A stretch of DNA of 64,000 bases, taken from Anadara kagoshimensis (lineage: Eukaryota; Mollusca; Bivalvia; Arcoida; Arcidae). The notes beneath the pieces were generated by a model, which was not told the origin of the DNA, ran no database searches, and was given only the letters and a program-made list of their open reading frames with translations. The stretch spans positions 52,540,920 to 52,604,919 of the forward strand of contig CM037861.1 of assembly GCA_021292105.1 (NCBI GenBank), read 5' to 3'. Shown piece after piece: positions 1 through 12,782 of the stretch. Within the stretch, counting starts at the first letter, position 1; the number at the start of each line of letters is the position of its first letter. A program made the translations under genes and the position numbers.

Positions 1-300
1 GTCTAGGCCTATCAAGGCCCTAAAAAGTATTAATGTCCTCATCACGGTATTGTTGATAAGTATGATGTCTCTGTATTCAAAATTACCATGGATATATTTG
101 ATGTCCGAAAGTTAATGGTTACTTTCGTTCTCAATTTTGATTGCACACGTATAGGGTGTAGTTAGGTAAACAGGAAACGCTTACCTTTAAGAGCACCCGA
201 CCTCACTTCCTCGATGGAAGTTCACGTGCTATCTTAATTTACTACTTTTTAAAATTCTAAACTTTCCTTTTAAATTTGAACATGAATAGGTATGTTTGTT
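1..300 (+). repeat. Family A element, copy cut by window start
   Basis: Family A is a ~500-base noncoding dispersed repeat. Recognisable blocks are GTTGATAAGTTTGATGTCTC, a GGATATATTTGACG block, CACACGYGGCGGGTGTAGCT, AACAGGAGGTGCTTACC, GAGCACCCGGCCTCACTTCC, GGAAGTTCACGTG and a TTTTTACTTTGCTT end. This copy spans most of the element and is diverged. Confidence 0.8.
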
Positions 301-984
301 TTGATTTAAAAATTACTCCCCTTTTAAAAGTGTTAAAAAGTACATTGCATAAAAATAATTAATACATTTAAATTTGATATTACATCTGTGGTTTCCACAC
401 TCCAGTTTATCACTTAAATGATTAATATGGATGAAAGTGCTGCATTAATGTTTTCCAGAAAAAGAGATATCTGCAGAAAATTCTCAAAAGAAATCGAAAA
501 AAATAATTAATCGATTTGTAACATTAAATTTGATATTGTATCAACAATTTTAATACTAATAATCTGTTAAAACATTGAAATGATTGATATGAATAAATTT
601 GTGGGCGGAGCTATGTGAATGCAATTTCAAACTGTCATAGAAACCATAAAACATGATGACACGTGGATCAATATTCATCTAACTATTGTTTAAAAGACCT
701 AAATCATAAAATAGGTTTGTGGTTTGGGAATAGGTCTGTTTGTGTAAAGGTAATTTGCTGTGAAGGACGAAAATCTCACAAAAATGAATGATCAGACTGG
801 ATGAAACCATTTTGTAGAAAGGTGTCTTATCTTTCCTGATCACGCGGTTGTCCATCTTCGTTTTACTAAGGATTCCCGTTACTAAAAGCTAAACTAGTTT
901 ATTTTTATCAGGAAAAACGCAATAGTTTTTACATTGTTTCTTTCCCCAGTTTAAATAGTTGTTTGGAATAAAATTGTAGCTTAG
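301..984. other. No gene or recognisable element seen
   Basis: AT-rich DNA after the first family A copy; no long frame, splice-bounded exon or repeat match noticed. Confidence 0.5.
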
Positions 985-1240
985 AAACAATCCCTAGGGA
1001 ACAGCCGATGGAACAAGCTAAGTAAAACAAACTATGGAAAACTCATTGAAACCAGCTGAGTACATGCCACTAGGAAACAGTCAATAAAAACAGCCGAGAA
1101 ACATTCAATAGGAAACAGTCTAAGAAATCAGCTGAGAAACATCTATAGTAACAGTCAAGTAAATCATTTCGGGTACAGCAGCAATGAAACTAGCTGAAAA
1201 TCTGTCATTAGGGAACAGTCAATAAAACCAAGAATGAGAA
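985..1240 (+). repeat. Degenerate ~55-60-bp tandem repeat
   Basis: GGAAACAGTCAATAAAAACA and AGCTGAGAAACAT-like words recur about five times with indels. Confidence 0.65.
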
Positions 1241-1469
1241 CAACAAAATCAAACAGATTTTTAAAAAATAAACACATATTTGATTTCAATGTTACATAGT
1301 TTTACATTAGATCAGAAGATAAATAATCTGTGATCTATAATTTATAGTTATATAATTTAATTTATAGTTTTTCGTATTTCATTATACCATCCTGCTCTGC
1401 TGTACATACAAAACATCAGAACAGACTTGAATGTGACTAGATACTTAATCTCAATAATAAAGATATAGC

Positions 1470-1612
1470 ATTACAATCACAAGGAGGATGCAACTAGAAA
1501 TGATTAGACGAGTAATCATATGTGGGGTCATAAAATACTAAGTCTTCTAGCTGGTACGTTTGTTTGTGTATCTGCGCTGTACACATGTATCAAAAATCCT
1601 TGACAAATTTAG
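1470..1612 (+). repeat. Dispersed repeat F, copy 1
   Basis: ACTAGAAATGATTAGACGAG, TGGGGTCATAAAATACTA and TTTGTTTGTGTATCTG are shared with 2796-2942. Confidence 0.75.
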
Positions 1613-2249
1613 TAATTACGTGATCTTTCACTCATTAGAAAAGTGTGGTCCGGTGGTCCGGAATGGTTAGCACCTCCTCGAGAAAAGCAAGCAACGAGTG
1701 AAACATGAAAATCGAGATAAACGTATACAGAAACCACTGACTACTATAATCTCAACTCTGGATAGACACGAGATAGTACTAATGGTTTTATTGGCGTCGT
1801 TAAAGTTCTTAGAGTGTGGACTCATACGAAAACTAATGTCAAAATAGTATCCAGTGCCAATCAAGTTTATTCGGAGGAACTTTTCCATGATCAATACTCG
1901 TGTCTGAGTAAAAACCTTTTACTACATAGGTATGGGTTCTCTATGGCATGTACAACGTTGAAAAAATTATGTTTTACAAAATACTTGATCAGTTCTTTTT
2001 TTAATTATCCCTATATAGTTTTCGCTTTTTATCACGGTAGTTCCTGTTTTGATCGCTACACGTAAAACATCTGAATAGTCAAGGGAACATCACCAAGGTT
2101 ACTTGTAACCAATACATTTTGTGCCAAAAGACAACAAGTACCAACGAAAACAATTAAAGAAGATTAACGAATTTCTTCTTAATCTAATAAAATTAACATT
2201 TAAACCATTTTGTATTTTTAAATTAATTTTATTAACTATTTCAAAGTTG

Positions 2250-2458
2250 AAATTTCTCAAACACTAAGGTATACTCCCTCATGCAAAGTATTTCTTAGCT
2301 TAATTTGGTAAAATATATTTTGGTCCTTTGGGTAGCTTTTCAACATCTTCAAAATAATTTTGGTTTCATAATTTTGGTCCAAGCACTACTGATGAGGATT
2401 GTATCCCGAAACGGCCGTCTAGTGCTGTAAAATTGAAACTGGTATAATATGTAATTAT
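2250..2458 (+). repeat. Family B element, copy 1, with hammerhead motif
   Basis: A ~210-base dispersed repeat running from an ACTAAGGTATACTCCCTCATGC-like segment, through TTTTGGTCCTTTGGGTA and TTTGGTCCAAGCACTACTG, to a CTGGTATAATATGTAAT end. It contains the ribozyme motif described at 2382-2426. Confidence 0.85.
2382..2426 (+). ncRNA. Type I hammerhead ribozyme motif (family B copy 1)
   Basis: Stem I is AGCACTA with TAGTGCT (7 bp, perfect). The catalytic blocks CTGATGA and GAAA are intact. Stem III is the short palindrome ACGGCCGT, and the cleavage triplet is GTC with predicted cleavage after 2419. Stem II (GGATTGTATCCC) has lost a base relative to the consensus GGAATTGTATTCC and pairs poorly, so activity may be reduced. 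Confidence 0.7.
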
Positions 2459-2795
2459 AAAGCATTACTAGAAAATACCTATCTCGCCTACAAATATTTT
2501 TTATCAATCAAGAAAATGCACATACTTCTAATATTTTGCATACATGGAGGACAACTGTAAACTTCGATGTTTATGTGTGTTTAAATGTAAAAATTAATAC
2601 ATAGTCAGTTTTGAAAAAGAAATTAAAAAATAATTATAAATAAAACTTGATTTTACTAAATAGTTTTTCCTAAGCACGAGTTGATATAAAACGCATGGGA
2701 ACGAGTTGTCTTGGATAGTGTATGAGTTGTCCAGCAACCTAAATACTTTAGGTTATGGCTTTATAATGAATCTCTTTATGTATATATGAATAAGA

Positions 2796-2942
2796 TAACA
2801 GCCACAAGGACGTTCAACTGGAAATAATTAGATGAGTAAGCATATGCGGGGTCATAAAATACTACGATGTATTGCTTCTAGCTGGAGCTTTTGTTTGTGT
2901 ATCTGGGCTGTACATATGTGTCAGAAATCTTTGATATTTTGA
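2796..2942 (+). repeat. Dispersed repeat F, copy 2
   Basis: Collinear with 1470-1612 over about 140 bases, with a small insertion (GATGTATTGC) before CTTCTAGCTGG. Confidence 0.75.
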
Positions 2943-3457
2943 TATTGTCAAATCCCAGGGTAATTCAATCTACATGCCCTGGTTTATCAATACTTGTCGG
3001 TGATAATGGACATGTAGAGATCTTTCTATAGTAAAGCCATTATCATCTTCAAAATCTATACACACAAAGAAAATGAGCGAATCATTGGAGACATAAGAAG
3101 ACACTTGACTAATACAATAGCGAACCATGAATGGATCTCATTAGTAATATAACGACCTATTTAGTATAACATGTTAAACATTATTTCCAGTGTGCAGATA
3201 GACGCAAATAAAGTTGATGCGGCTTCAAACAATAACTCACTCACTTACTTCACTTCACTGAACATGAAGCAACGTGAAATAAGAGGATGAAATATAGTTT
3301 GATGATGTTAACAAAGAACAAAGAAATATTTAGATCAATACACATTAGTGTAATAAATAAGACAAAGTAACCACGGTTGGGTTTTTTATCATTGCACTGA
3401 ATAACAGCATCGCGAAACCGTGTCCTTTGACCTCTGTTATTTGTTCTTAACTCTTTA

Positions 3458-3945
3458 ACACATGCGGATATATTCTGATCTACACTATGGAAAGTGGAAC
3501 ACATGCGGGTATATTCTGATCTGCAACACCGAGAGTGGAACACATGCGAGTAAATTCCGATCTACATTATGGAGAGTGGAACACATGCGTTTAAATTCTG
3601 ATCTACACTATAGAGAGTGGAACGCATGCGGGTATATTCTGATCCACACTATGGACAGTTGAACACATGCGTTTATATACTGATCTAAACTATGGAGAGT
3701 GGAACGCGTGTTGATATTCTGATCTACACCATGGAAAGTTGAACACAAATATTCTGATCTCCACTATGTAAAGTGAAATATAAGCGGGTATATTCTGATC
3801 TACACTAGGGAGAGTGGAACACATGCGGGTATATTTTGATCTATACTGCGGAGAGTGGAACACGTGCTAGTATAATTGGGTCTACAGCATGGAGAGTGGA
3901 ACATATTCTGATCTACACTATTGAGAGTGGAACGCATACGGGTAT
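3458..3945 (+). repeat. ~42-bp minisatellite (about 12 units)
   Basis: The unit is built from ACACATGCGGGTATATTCTG and ATCTACACTATGGAGAGTGG with AA; later copies are degenerate with small deletions. Short open frames here (for example 3462-3662) are repeat artefacts. Confidence 0.9.
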
Positions 3946-3960
3946 ACAATACGGAAGTAG

Positions 3961-5710
3961 TAAAACACGGAGTAATACAATTCTGATGTCCCCTGGTATA
4001 TAGTTATGGAATGACTGGGTTAAATGGGATTTTACGTCCCAGTGCTAGTGAAAACGCCATGTCACCATCAATATAATGTATTTGACTTTCCAGAGTACAC
4101 AAAATATACTTGAACAAGTTGACAATATATTGATCGACTACACAAGCTTCAATGTAAAACTTTGGTACCAAGGGATATACAACTTCATTACTGTGTTTAA
4201 TGGAAAACATATCTTTGAAGATTCATAAAGCATTTTCCGTCTTAATATTTCTGATGACTATAATGACAAAATAGATTTCATGTGTGCCTCTGAATTCTGA
4301 TAAAAAGCACATGATTAATTACATAATATGTAAGCATAATTGATTTTTCAAACAAAATTGCCTTTAACTTTACAAAAATAAGTCGATCCCTATTTAGCTG
4401 GGAAATGAAATTAAAAAACCAAACAATAAATTAACTACTTAATAAAAATAGAGTAATTAGTCACATATAGTTTTGGTTTCCAATATTACCTAGGTAAATT
4501 TGAACAGTTTCCCCCTGATCCAACGGTTAGACTGACACTGGATTTGGTATGCGATACATTGCCTCATGTATGTGTACATTTGTGTCAAGTTTGATAGACA
4601 TGGGTAATATGGAGTGATATTTGGACGGCCAGAATCCAGGCTGATTCCTATGTACTCCCAAACTTTGTTTGCGGGGGTGAAGCAACTGGGAACCTCATAT
4701 CAACTTATATCAATTAAACTTAAACTTGGTTGTCTTTTTAAAATGTAGGATTGTTTTAACATGTCGTTATTTTTAGAATCACCAAGCTGCAAATGCTGTG
4801 GATAGATCTATGGTTCGATTTCCGCTTTGTCTTAAACAAAGAAGCGACAATGCGAACACGAGCAACTTTGCTTATGATTCTCTGTATTCAAGACGAAGGT
4901 GTTGGTAATTGGAAACTGACCGTTACTTGACAGAGTAGAACAAGAACTTTTAATAATTTATTTTCAAAATGTAAGATTTTTATAGCTAAATGGCATGCAA
5001 ATTGGCGATAGTCAAAACATTCAAGGACACAAAACTGAAAGAATCAAGGCCAACGCATTCATTTAACAAACTCCATGAGAATAAACCACCAACAAAGCTT
5101 TCTAGCACTAAACTTGGTTATAAAGGATTCTGAATAATAGATATGACACTCACGACCGTTTAGAATCATATTAGATGTAGACACATCTGTCTGGGAACAT
5201 CAGTAGTCTCAGGTTCTCAAGTACAAGATGATACTCTTCATTTATATAACCTTTACCTTTCTGTCTATTATGTAATACGTGTGTTATGCTTACAATAAAA
5301 GCACCGTAAAACACCAAATAATGCCGATAAAATCAATCCCATTTTATGGATTTTTTTGAAAATGTAAATATAATGAATAAATAAGATAAATTTTGAGAAT
5401 GTATTTTCCATTCTTTAAGTAGATTATTTAAACACAAACATATATATTAGTCCATGAACAAACCATTAAACTATTTTACGTTTTACTTGTGCATTGACAA
5501 TGTGGAAGTCTGATGACCTCCCCAATCATACTGACATCTCAACCTTTTAAGTCATTATCTTGGTTCTATTCATCCAACATTTTCAAAAACTTCATATTTT
5601 AAATGCAGAGGCTATTTGGGGCTGTTTGTTCTGCTGTTGGATGTTTCCCCGATGATATCACAAACTCAATGGGCAATAAATGTACATATTGTCAGAAATA
5701 TACTTTTGTC
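3961..5710. other. No gene seen
   Basis: 1.75 kb of AT-rich sequence between the 42-bp minisatellite and family B copy 2. The only frames are short (such as 68 codons at 4004-4210) and lack domain-like content. Confidence 0.5.
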
Positions 5711-5943
5711 CAAATTTGCTGCTAGTTAAAATATGAAATTCCAAAAAACCTAAAGTATACTCCCTCAAGCAACGTATTTCTTGAGCTAAATTTGGTAAAA
5801 TTTATTTTGGTTCTTTGGGTATCTTTTCAACTTTTTGAAAAAAAATTGGTTTCACAATTTAGTCCAAGCACTTCTGAAGAGGAATTGTATTCCGATACGG
5901 TCGCCTATTGCTATAAAATTTAAACCGATATATTACGTAATTT
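5711..5943 (+). repeat. Family B element, copy 2, decayed hammerhead
   Basis: This copy starts with the fuller 5' part (TTTGCTGCTAGTTAAAATATG). In the ribozyme region at about 5867-5912 the blocks read CTGAAGA and GATA, and both stem I and stem III are mutated. I predict it is inactive. Confidence 0.8.
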
Positions 5944-7029
5944 TAATGCCTTTTCTATTTTAATCAGTCAGAAGACGGGTTTGTATTATTGATACTAATG
6001 TTATATAAATATTGTCAGCATATAATTAATCATCTGAAATTTTGAAAAATGGTGAAATCTGAAATACGGAAAAATGATTGAAAAAATCAATATTATCTAC
6101 CCCATCGGAAATTATTTTATCATGATTTGTGGCAAAACTGTAAAACCCAAAAACACAACATAAATAAAAATGTTTTTATAAGTGTGTTGGTAATATTGTG
6201 GATATACAACTTAAAAGCTGGTACAAAATTATGCCTAGTAAGTAATAAATCTTGTGAGTCCATCTTTACCGACGTACATGTGTACATAACCGTCAATAAA
6301 AATCACCACAGACACAAATTATTCCCTTAATCAATCTGATGTACAACATTTCTGTCTACTTTCGCTTATATTTTCCATTTATTCTAAACTCTATTGTGAT
6401 GTGATTTTTAATCTTCAAACGTCTGGTCGACTTTATTCAACCTCTGGTTCTAATGAATGGAGTGCCAAAACAGTTGTCCGTGTTATTAAAACATATAACT
6501 AAACAATTATTTAACAGGAACCAACCTTCATTTATTTTGGCCTCAGTCACCCTTATTTTAGCTAATGATCTCTAAGACTATGATGATCAGCAGAGTAATT
6601 GTACAATGCGTTTGGTCGTATTTGTCCGTCAAAATTCGTGCTAGCATACACACCGATATTGCTTCAGTTTTATTATAGTATTGCGTGTCAATTTAAATGT
6701 TATCCCAATGTTTTAATCAAAAATCAATACTACCAAGTTCCAGTTTTATAATTATTTACATATAGAGCTTTAATGCATCTAGGGTATTGGATTCAGAGAA
6801 TATTATTAAAGCCTTTGGGAGTTATTACTGATAAGAAATCCCGTATCAAGAGAAGGCAAAACACTTTAGTATCCAACATATTCGTGACCAAAGTAATCCT
6901 GTTACCAGGGAATACAGACAAATCACTGATTTTTGTTAGTCGCTTCACAATAAACTTTAGATATTTGCTGTTGAAAAAATGAACTACGCAATAGCCAAAG
7001 CAACGAACGTAATAAGGACTAAGATATAT
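5944..7029. other. No gene seen
   Basis: AT-rich sequence. Open frames of 67-69 codons (6127 and 6773) look like chance frames. Confidence 0.5.
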
Positions 7030-7180
7030 GGCGGGTGTAGCTAGATAAACAGGAGGTGCTTACCCTTCCAGACCACCCGGGCTCACTTTTCTGGCGGAAG
7101 CTTGGGTTTTTAACTTATTTGTCAGATTCAAAATTTTTACTTTGTTTCTGGATCTTGCTTCAGACATGGATAAGTAAGTT
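7030..7180 (+). repeat. Family A element, 3' half
   Basis: Carries GGCGGGTGTAGCTAG, AACAGGAGGTGCTTACCC, a diverged CACCCGGGCTCACTTTTCTG and the TTTTTACTTTG end. Confidence 0.8.
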
Positions 7181-7496
7181 TTATTGTTTTATTTTGATAT
7201 ATTGAGACTACTATTAATAAAGTTCGCAAATTTGAACTGGCAAAATATGTAATATATAATGAGAAAATGGTACCTAGTGGTGTGGTTAAAGTAATTTTGT
7301 AGAGACACAACTACAATCCGTAAACTTGTTTTATTCATTTGCAAATCCTTATGATAAGTATCAATGTATCAATCAACTACAAAACACACCGGTAAATGTC
7401 CAAATCACAATCGCAAAAGCAAAATTATAACTGTAAAAATAAGCAAACTTATTTAAAACCAGCGAATTTAGGCAAGGTGTTCCGAAAGTGTAACCA

Positions 7497-7765
7497 TGAC
7501 CTATGGGATGTCAAATATACCTAGGATTTTTTTTTTTTTTATATAGACATCATTCTTATCAACAATATTATGATGACGGTGATAAAACTGTTCGAGGGCC
7601 TTTTGCAAAGCTAAGCTTCCGATATACTATTAATAGCTATAAACCACACTTCCGTTTAGCGTTGCTTACTTGTAGGACATTGGTTTTTGTTTGAGGACAA
7701 GCCGGTTTATCAGCTGTGACACAAGTACAGTTATATTGATCGAAAAGTCGGACAATGTCTATCCC
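7497..7765 (-). repeat. Family A element, 5' half (inverted)
   Basis: Contains the reverse complements of the GTTGATAAG, TTTTATCACCGTCATCA and AAAGGCCCTCGAA blocks found upstream of the core in full copies. It is interrupted by a T14 run at 7526-7540. Confidence 0.65.
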
Positions 7766-7789
7766 ATAAAACACGTCTGAAGGAACAGA

Positions 7790-8109
7790 CAAAGGTTTCA
7801 TTACTAACGTCAAGGCTATATAACACCGAGGCTACAGACATAATCACATGTAAATACAAAATGTAACTGATGGCAATATGCAAAATTTCAAAATGTGAAC
7901 GCCAAGGTGTATAAAAGAACAGGTGGCATTACTAACGTCAAGACTATATAACACCGGAGCTATCGAAAGTTACAGAGATATACACATGTAAATAACTGAT
8001 GGTAATATGCAAAATATTTCAATAATATGAACCCCAAGGTGTATAAAAGAACAAGTACTGTTACTAATGTCAAGGTCATATAATACCGAGGCTACCGAAA
8101 GTTACAGAC
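7790..8109 (+). repeat. ~130-bp tandem duplication (2.5 copies)
   Basis: TTACTAACGTCAAGGCTATA begins units at about 7800, 7930 and 8060. The units contain ACCGAGGCTACCGAAAGTTA and CCAAGGTGTATAAAAGAACA. It abuts family B copy 3. Confidence 0.85.
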
Positions 8110-8328
8110 AATTTGCTGCTAGTTAAAATATTAAATTCCTTAAAAACTAAGTTATACTCCCTCATGCATATTATTTCCTTGGCCAAGTTTGATAAAATAT
8201 GTTTTGGTCCTTTGGGTATGTTTTCAAATCTGGAAATAATTTTTGGTTTTCACAATTTTGGTCCAAGCACTACAGACGAGGAATTGTATTCACAAACGGT
8301 TCTCTAGTACTGGTATAACATGTAATAT
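8110..8328 (+). repeat. Family B element, copy 3, decayed hammerhead
   Basis: A collinear copy of the same repeat. The ribozyme region (about 8261-8311) reads CAGACGA and ACAAAC in place of CTGATGA and CGAAAC, so the core is destroyed. Confidence 0.8.
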
Positions 8329-8399
8329 ATAACACCAAGACATCCTTGGCATTAACTTAATTTGCACACATATTCAAGTACCAGTTCACTGGTAGCAAA

Positions 8400-8540
8400 A
8401 GACGGGTGTGAAAATGAAAAACAAATATGCCAATACATGTCTAAATTACAATCCGAAAGTAAAAATTTTTACAACTGACAAATTTAAGTTAAACACCTGA
8501 ACTTCCACCAGTGACGTGAGGCCGGGTTCTCCGGAATACT
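8400..8540 (-). repeat. Family A element, 3' part (inverted)
   Basis: GAACTTCCACCAGTGACGTG and AGGCCGGGTTCTCCGGAA are the inverted core. It stops where the next family A copy begins at about 8545, so two copies lie in tandem. Confidence 0.75.
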
Positions 8541-8544
8541 AAAA

Positions 8545-9060
8545 AGGATTAATAAAAACAAAGATACCAATCCGTCTCCAAATCACAATCCAAAGCAAAA
8601 TAAAAATCTTGAAACTGGCCAACTTGTTTTTAACACTTGAATTTTTCAACCATAGAAGTGAAGCCGGGTGCTCCGGAAGGATAAGCATCTCCTGTTTAGC
8701 TACACTCGCCATGTGCGTTATCAAAATTTAGAATAAATAAAACATGCAACTATAGGACATCATATATATCTAGGGTAAATTTTGATATAGAGCTATTGAC
8801 ACTATTGTGATGACGGTCATAAAACTTTTGATGGCTTAGAAAAGCCTTACTTTGCAGTATGATTGCGTCAAAAAATTATTTGTAAGCAACTTGCTTAGTT
8901 GTGACAACTTCCCGTAGTGGGAATGAACTCTACCAAAGCGTATGGATTGTGAAACAAGTATATCATAAGCAGGGGAATCAGATATATTGCAGCAGAGAAA
9001 AGGAGAGTAGACAATAGAAAAATTTAAGTCATCACGTTTGTCTTACAGCTTCAAATGTAG
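8545..9060 (-). repeat. Family A element, near full length (inverted)
   Basis: This copy shows that the core and the upstream TGATGACGGTCATAAAAC block belong to one ~510-base unit. It contains the inverted core (GCCGGGTGCTCCGGAAGG, CTCCTGTTTAGCTAC), then the upstream part through TCATCACGTTTGTC. No protein is encoded. Confidence 0.75.
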
Positions 9061-9283
9061 TTTCAAATTAAAAACGCCAATGTTAAATGATATTTTTGAA
9101 TGTGTTACATTTACCGTAACACATTTTCGTATACTCGTTGTCATAAAAAAGTTGGCAGGGTTTCAATGCTTTAGGCCCATATGTAAATTATGACATCACT
9201 ATTGTTATAGACAACCAGTAAAATATTTCCTAAGTTCAATTGCTATTTTACTGGTAACCATTCACTTATGCCCATACGTCAAA

Positions 9284-9498
9284 TACAGTACAGACCTGTC
9301 GAAAGTTAAACACTGAAATAACAAAAAGAGTCCAAGCTCTAATGCCGAGAGATTGATAGCTAGTAACCAAAAAGCTGCCGAGAGATATATAGCAACAGCC
9401 TAAAAGCTATCGAGTTATCGTTAACGAGAGGCCATGATGAGCTGTCGATTCGATACTAGTTGGCTTAGTTTTTTAACTTTCGATATGTCTGTACTGTA
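9284..9498. mobile_element. MITE family C, copy 1
   Basis: The ends TACAGTACAGACCTGTCGAA and TTCGATATGTCTGTACTGTA are inverted, enclosing about 215 noncoding bases. Bordering TA dinucleotides suggest a TA-targeting (Tc1/mariner-type) origin. Confidence 0.8.
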
Positions 9499-10039
9499 TG
9501 CTGTATTTAGATCTTTGACCAACTGATCTATTGTAACTGCGTTTACGTTAAGATGACATACAACAGAGTTAAGTCATTCTTTATTCTGTTTCTGACCTTA
9601 TTTCTCTGTTCACAATGTCATTCTAACCGTCAATAAGCTTGTTTTTATTTCTTTTTATGCGGTCACTATAAATTGATTAACAATGGACAGACCTCATTCC
9701 GGCTGCAGTCGTAATGTCTGTGTTTATACGATGACTTTATATCAATACTAACCATACGGTCACTGTATCATGACAGTTTATGTATATATGTTTTTATTTA
9801 TTGCTTATGTATTGGTGTTAAACAAAGCATTCTCAGAATACGAACAGAATATCAAATATTTGGAGCAATGATGATTAACGTTAAGTAAACATAATAGAAG
9901 AAAGAGAGTAGAGTAGAGTAATGGTGTTTTACCAAACAATGAGCCAATAACGCCTACATGTATATGTCATCAACAAAATATGCAGAAAACGTATCTTTTG
10001 ATTTTATTATAATTGTTATTGGCAAAAATATAAGTTAAA

Positions 10040-10312
10040 TATATGACATCACAGTATTGTTGATAAGTTTGATGTCTCTGTGTCCAGGATTGCCCTGGAT
10101 AAATTTGACGTGTCATAGTTCCATGTTCCTTTTACACAATTTTGATTACACACGTGGCGTGTGTAGCTAGCTAAACAGGAGGTGCTTATCCTTCCGCAGC
10201 ACCTGGCCTTACTTCCCTAGTGGAAGTTCACGTGATTTACCAGTCATTTTCAAAGTTTTTACTTTGCTTCTGGATTGTGATTTGGACATGAATTAGTATG
10301 TGTGATTTTGAT
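10040..10312 (+). repeat. Family A element
   Basis: Near-consensus copy from ATGACATCACAGTATTGTTG through the core (GCGTGTGTAGCTAGC, GGAGGTGCTTATCC, ACTTCCCTAGTGGAAGT) to TTTTTACTTTGCTTCTGG. Confidence 0.85.
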
Positions 10313-10544
10313 TAAACATTAGATTTTACACATCAGAGAAATGATATACTAAAATAAGGCTAGTTAAGTTAAATAAAATCCAAACGATACACAGAGGGAA
10401 TAGTAATCACGAACCACCCACCTCCGTCATGGTCCCGTCCTTGTGTCTCTCTGGGTTACCAGTCAGTGTAAAAGAAAGAGCCTACCAGGACTGAAGGTTA
10501 TATAGGTACCTTTAACCATAATGCCATTTACTTGTCATAATCAA

Positions 10545-10690
10545 AAACAAACATACTAATCCATATCCTAATCACAATCCAGAAGCATAGTAAAAACTTT
10601 GGAACTGACAGGTTAGACACGTGAACTTCCACCAGGGAAGTGAGGCCGGGTTCTCCGGGGGGTAGGCACCTCCTGTTTAGCTAGATAGAT
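10545..10690 (-). repeat. Family A element, 3' half (inverted)
   Basis: Inverted core with ACTTCCACCAGGGAAGT, GGCCGGGTTCTCCGG and CACCTCCTGTTTAGCTAG. Confidence 0.85.
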
Positions 10691-10828
10691 GATAAGTTTA
10701 CTTGACGTAAATGATAAGGTTTTTAAACAAAATTATCATAAGAAAAAGACGCAAGATGTCATCTTAGATAAATTGATGAAAGGTAACAGCATTATATTAA
10801 GTCATTGTTTCTATGTATCTAAAATTGT

Positions 10829-11061
10829 TATTACATATTATACCAGTGTTAATTTTATAGCACTAGACGGTTGTTTCGTAATACAATTTCTTATCAGTTT
10901 GCTTGGACCAAAATTGTGAAACCACACTTTTTTCAAAGGGTTAAAAAAGTGTCCAAAAGACCAAAATTTATTTAACCAAATTTAGTTAGTGAAATAGTTT
11001 GCATGAATGAGTGTATCTTAGTTTTTGATGATCATCATATTTCAACTAGCAGCAAATGTAG
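10829..11061 (-). repeat. Family B element, copy 4, hammerhead with core mutation
   Basis: An inverted copy with the ribozyme region at 10859-10903. The GAAA block and the GTC cleavage site are present. CTGATAA replaces CTGATGA, changing the essential G8, and stems I to III are partly disrupted. Confidence 0.8.
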
Positions 11062-11519
11062 ACAATAGTATTTTTATATAGTTGTAACTGAGAATAGAGA
11101 TAGAGCATATACCATCATATCTTAAGCTAGTTCAGCCACTTTTTCCAGCATTTATTTCCCCTCCAAAATTAAAAGGAAAAGCCAAGCCAAATTAATTATA
11201 GTACACATTTATATAACTTTTGAAGTTGAACAGACAAATTTGTAAATTAATGAAATTCAATTTCTAATCTTACAAATTAGGGATGTGGTGTCCTGCTTGT
11301 AAGTATGGTGAACCGAGGGACCCAACCCTGGCATCATCCACCCCAATTGATGAAATGGGAGGAAAAGTAACAACACCGAATGGTTTAGCAGAATTTTAAA
11401 GTATTTAAAAATATCAAATGTCATTTTGTGATAATGGATTCCTTTAGATAACAGTCTAGAAGTTTTCTGAAATGTAAAGTTGAACTTGTTTTTGCAAGTC
11501 ATTTTTATGCTCCTCTCAG

Positions 11520-12570
11520 TGTCAAAAATATACAGCTTGTTACACAAAGAAACGTCACCCCATTTATTTCCATTAAGCAACGTCTTCCCTAATACAATAA
11601 TTATACGGACAAAATGCAAATGCATTTCATTTACTTAAAATAAGTGGCATTGTTTGGTATCAACAAATGCTAATTTACAGCTAGTATTTGTAGAAGCACT
11701 TATTGCTTGAATAACAGTTCTAACACGATGAGGTAGTAATCGGTACAAATTTTGACATTTCTTGATTTCTTGATCTGATACTAGTTCTTTTAAACAGATG
11801 CCAAAGCACTGTTGACGATTTCAGACCATCTCCCACTACTTTCTTTTATAAGGAAGTCCAACAAATTTTCAATTAGACTCGTATCAAGAGAATTCCGCAC
11901 CAGTCAATGATAAAAATGTGCATTGCTTCAAGAAACTGCTAAGTCGATTCCGATGCATGAGCAGGAGCAATGTTTGCTGAAAGATAGATTGTTTTTCTAG
12001 GGAAACTAAACATACATGCAAAATATGTAAAACGTTTTTTCTAAATTCATTTGGTAGCGTGAACAATTGAAAGTGTCAGTAACCCTCTTTATTTCACCTA
12101 TCAAATATATGACATACTTCCCCAAACATGAACTGTAGGAAGATTTTTCACTTTGAATTGCGTACAAGAACTTTGGAGGTATTCGTAATTTTGACGTCTA
12201 ACCCTTAATCATTTTTGTTGTTTTAATAGGGTTAGTGTAAGAAAGTAGCTGAAGGTCTTAAATCGTCAACAGAGATCTGACACACTATTTAAAAACACTA
12301 GTGTCAGATCAAGAAATCAGAACGTCAAAATTTGTATCAAACACTACATCATCGAGTTAAATCTGTTCAAGCAAGACGTGCTTCTACAAAATACTAGATG
12401 TAAATTAGATTCTGTTGATTTCAAACAATGTAATTGATAGTATTTAAATCAAATCAAAAATGAAATGTTATTGTATTTTAGTCCATAATATGATTTTATT
12501 GAGGTGACGTTTCGTTATGGAAATTATGGGGTGGCATTTCTTTGTGGAATGAACTGTATACTAAAAAGGA
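11520..12570. repeat. Imperfect long inverted repeat (two ~340-bp arms, ~360-bp spacer)
   Basis: The left arm, about 11520-11860, reversed, matches the right arm, about 12215-12570. Matching blocks in order are AAATCGTCAACAG, CTAGTRTCAGATCAAGAAAT, GTCAAAATTTGTA, GTGCTTCTACAAA, CTAGMTGTAAATTAG and TGGGGTGRCRTTTCTTTGTG. Weak coding traces occur in both arms but stops interrupt them. It is probably two inverted copies of one decayed element. Confidence 0.75.
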
Positions 12571-12782
12571 GGATGACTTCCTGACTACGAATTGATCTAG
12601 TAAAACCAAGTTTTACAATAATATCTCTTTAAGAGTTTCAAAGAGGTGGCTGTCAAGGACAACAAGGTTAAATTTTGATAATCCGTAAAAATTAAAAATG
12701 AACACTGAACAAATAAACCAAACATATGTAAATTTTAACAGCACAAATGCTAATTGTTAGGAGCCCGATGGTAACAATAATT

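Noticed and set aside
9103..9126. Small perfect hairpin GTGTTAC/GTAACAC
   Set aside because: Only a 7-bp stem with no other terminator or structured-RNA context; expected by chance in 64 kb.
11257..11625. 122-codon minus-strand frame
   Set aside because: It partly lies in the inverted-repeat element, has no recognised domain and no conserved counterpart frame in the other arm.
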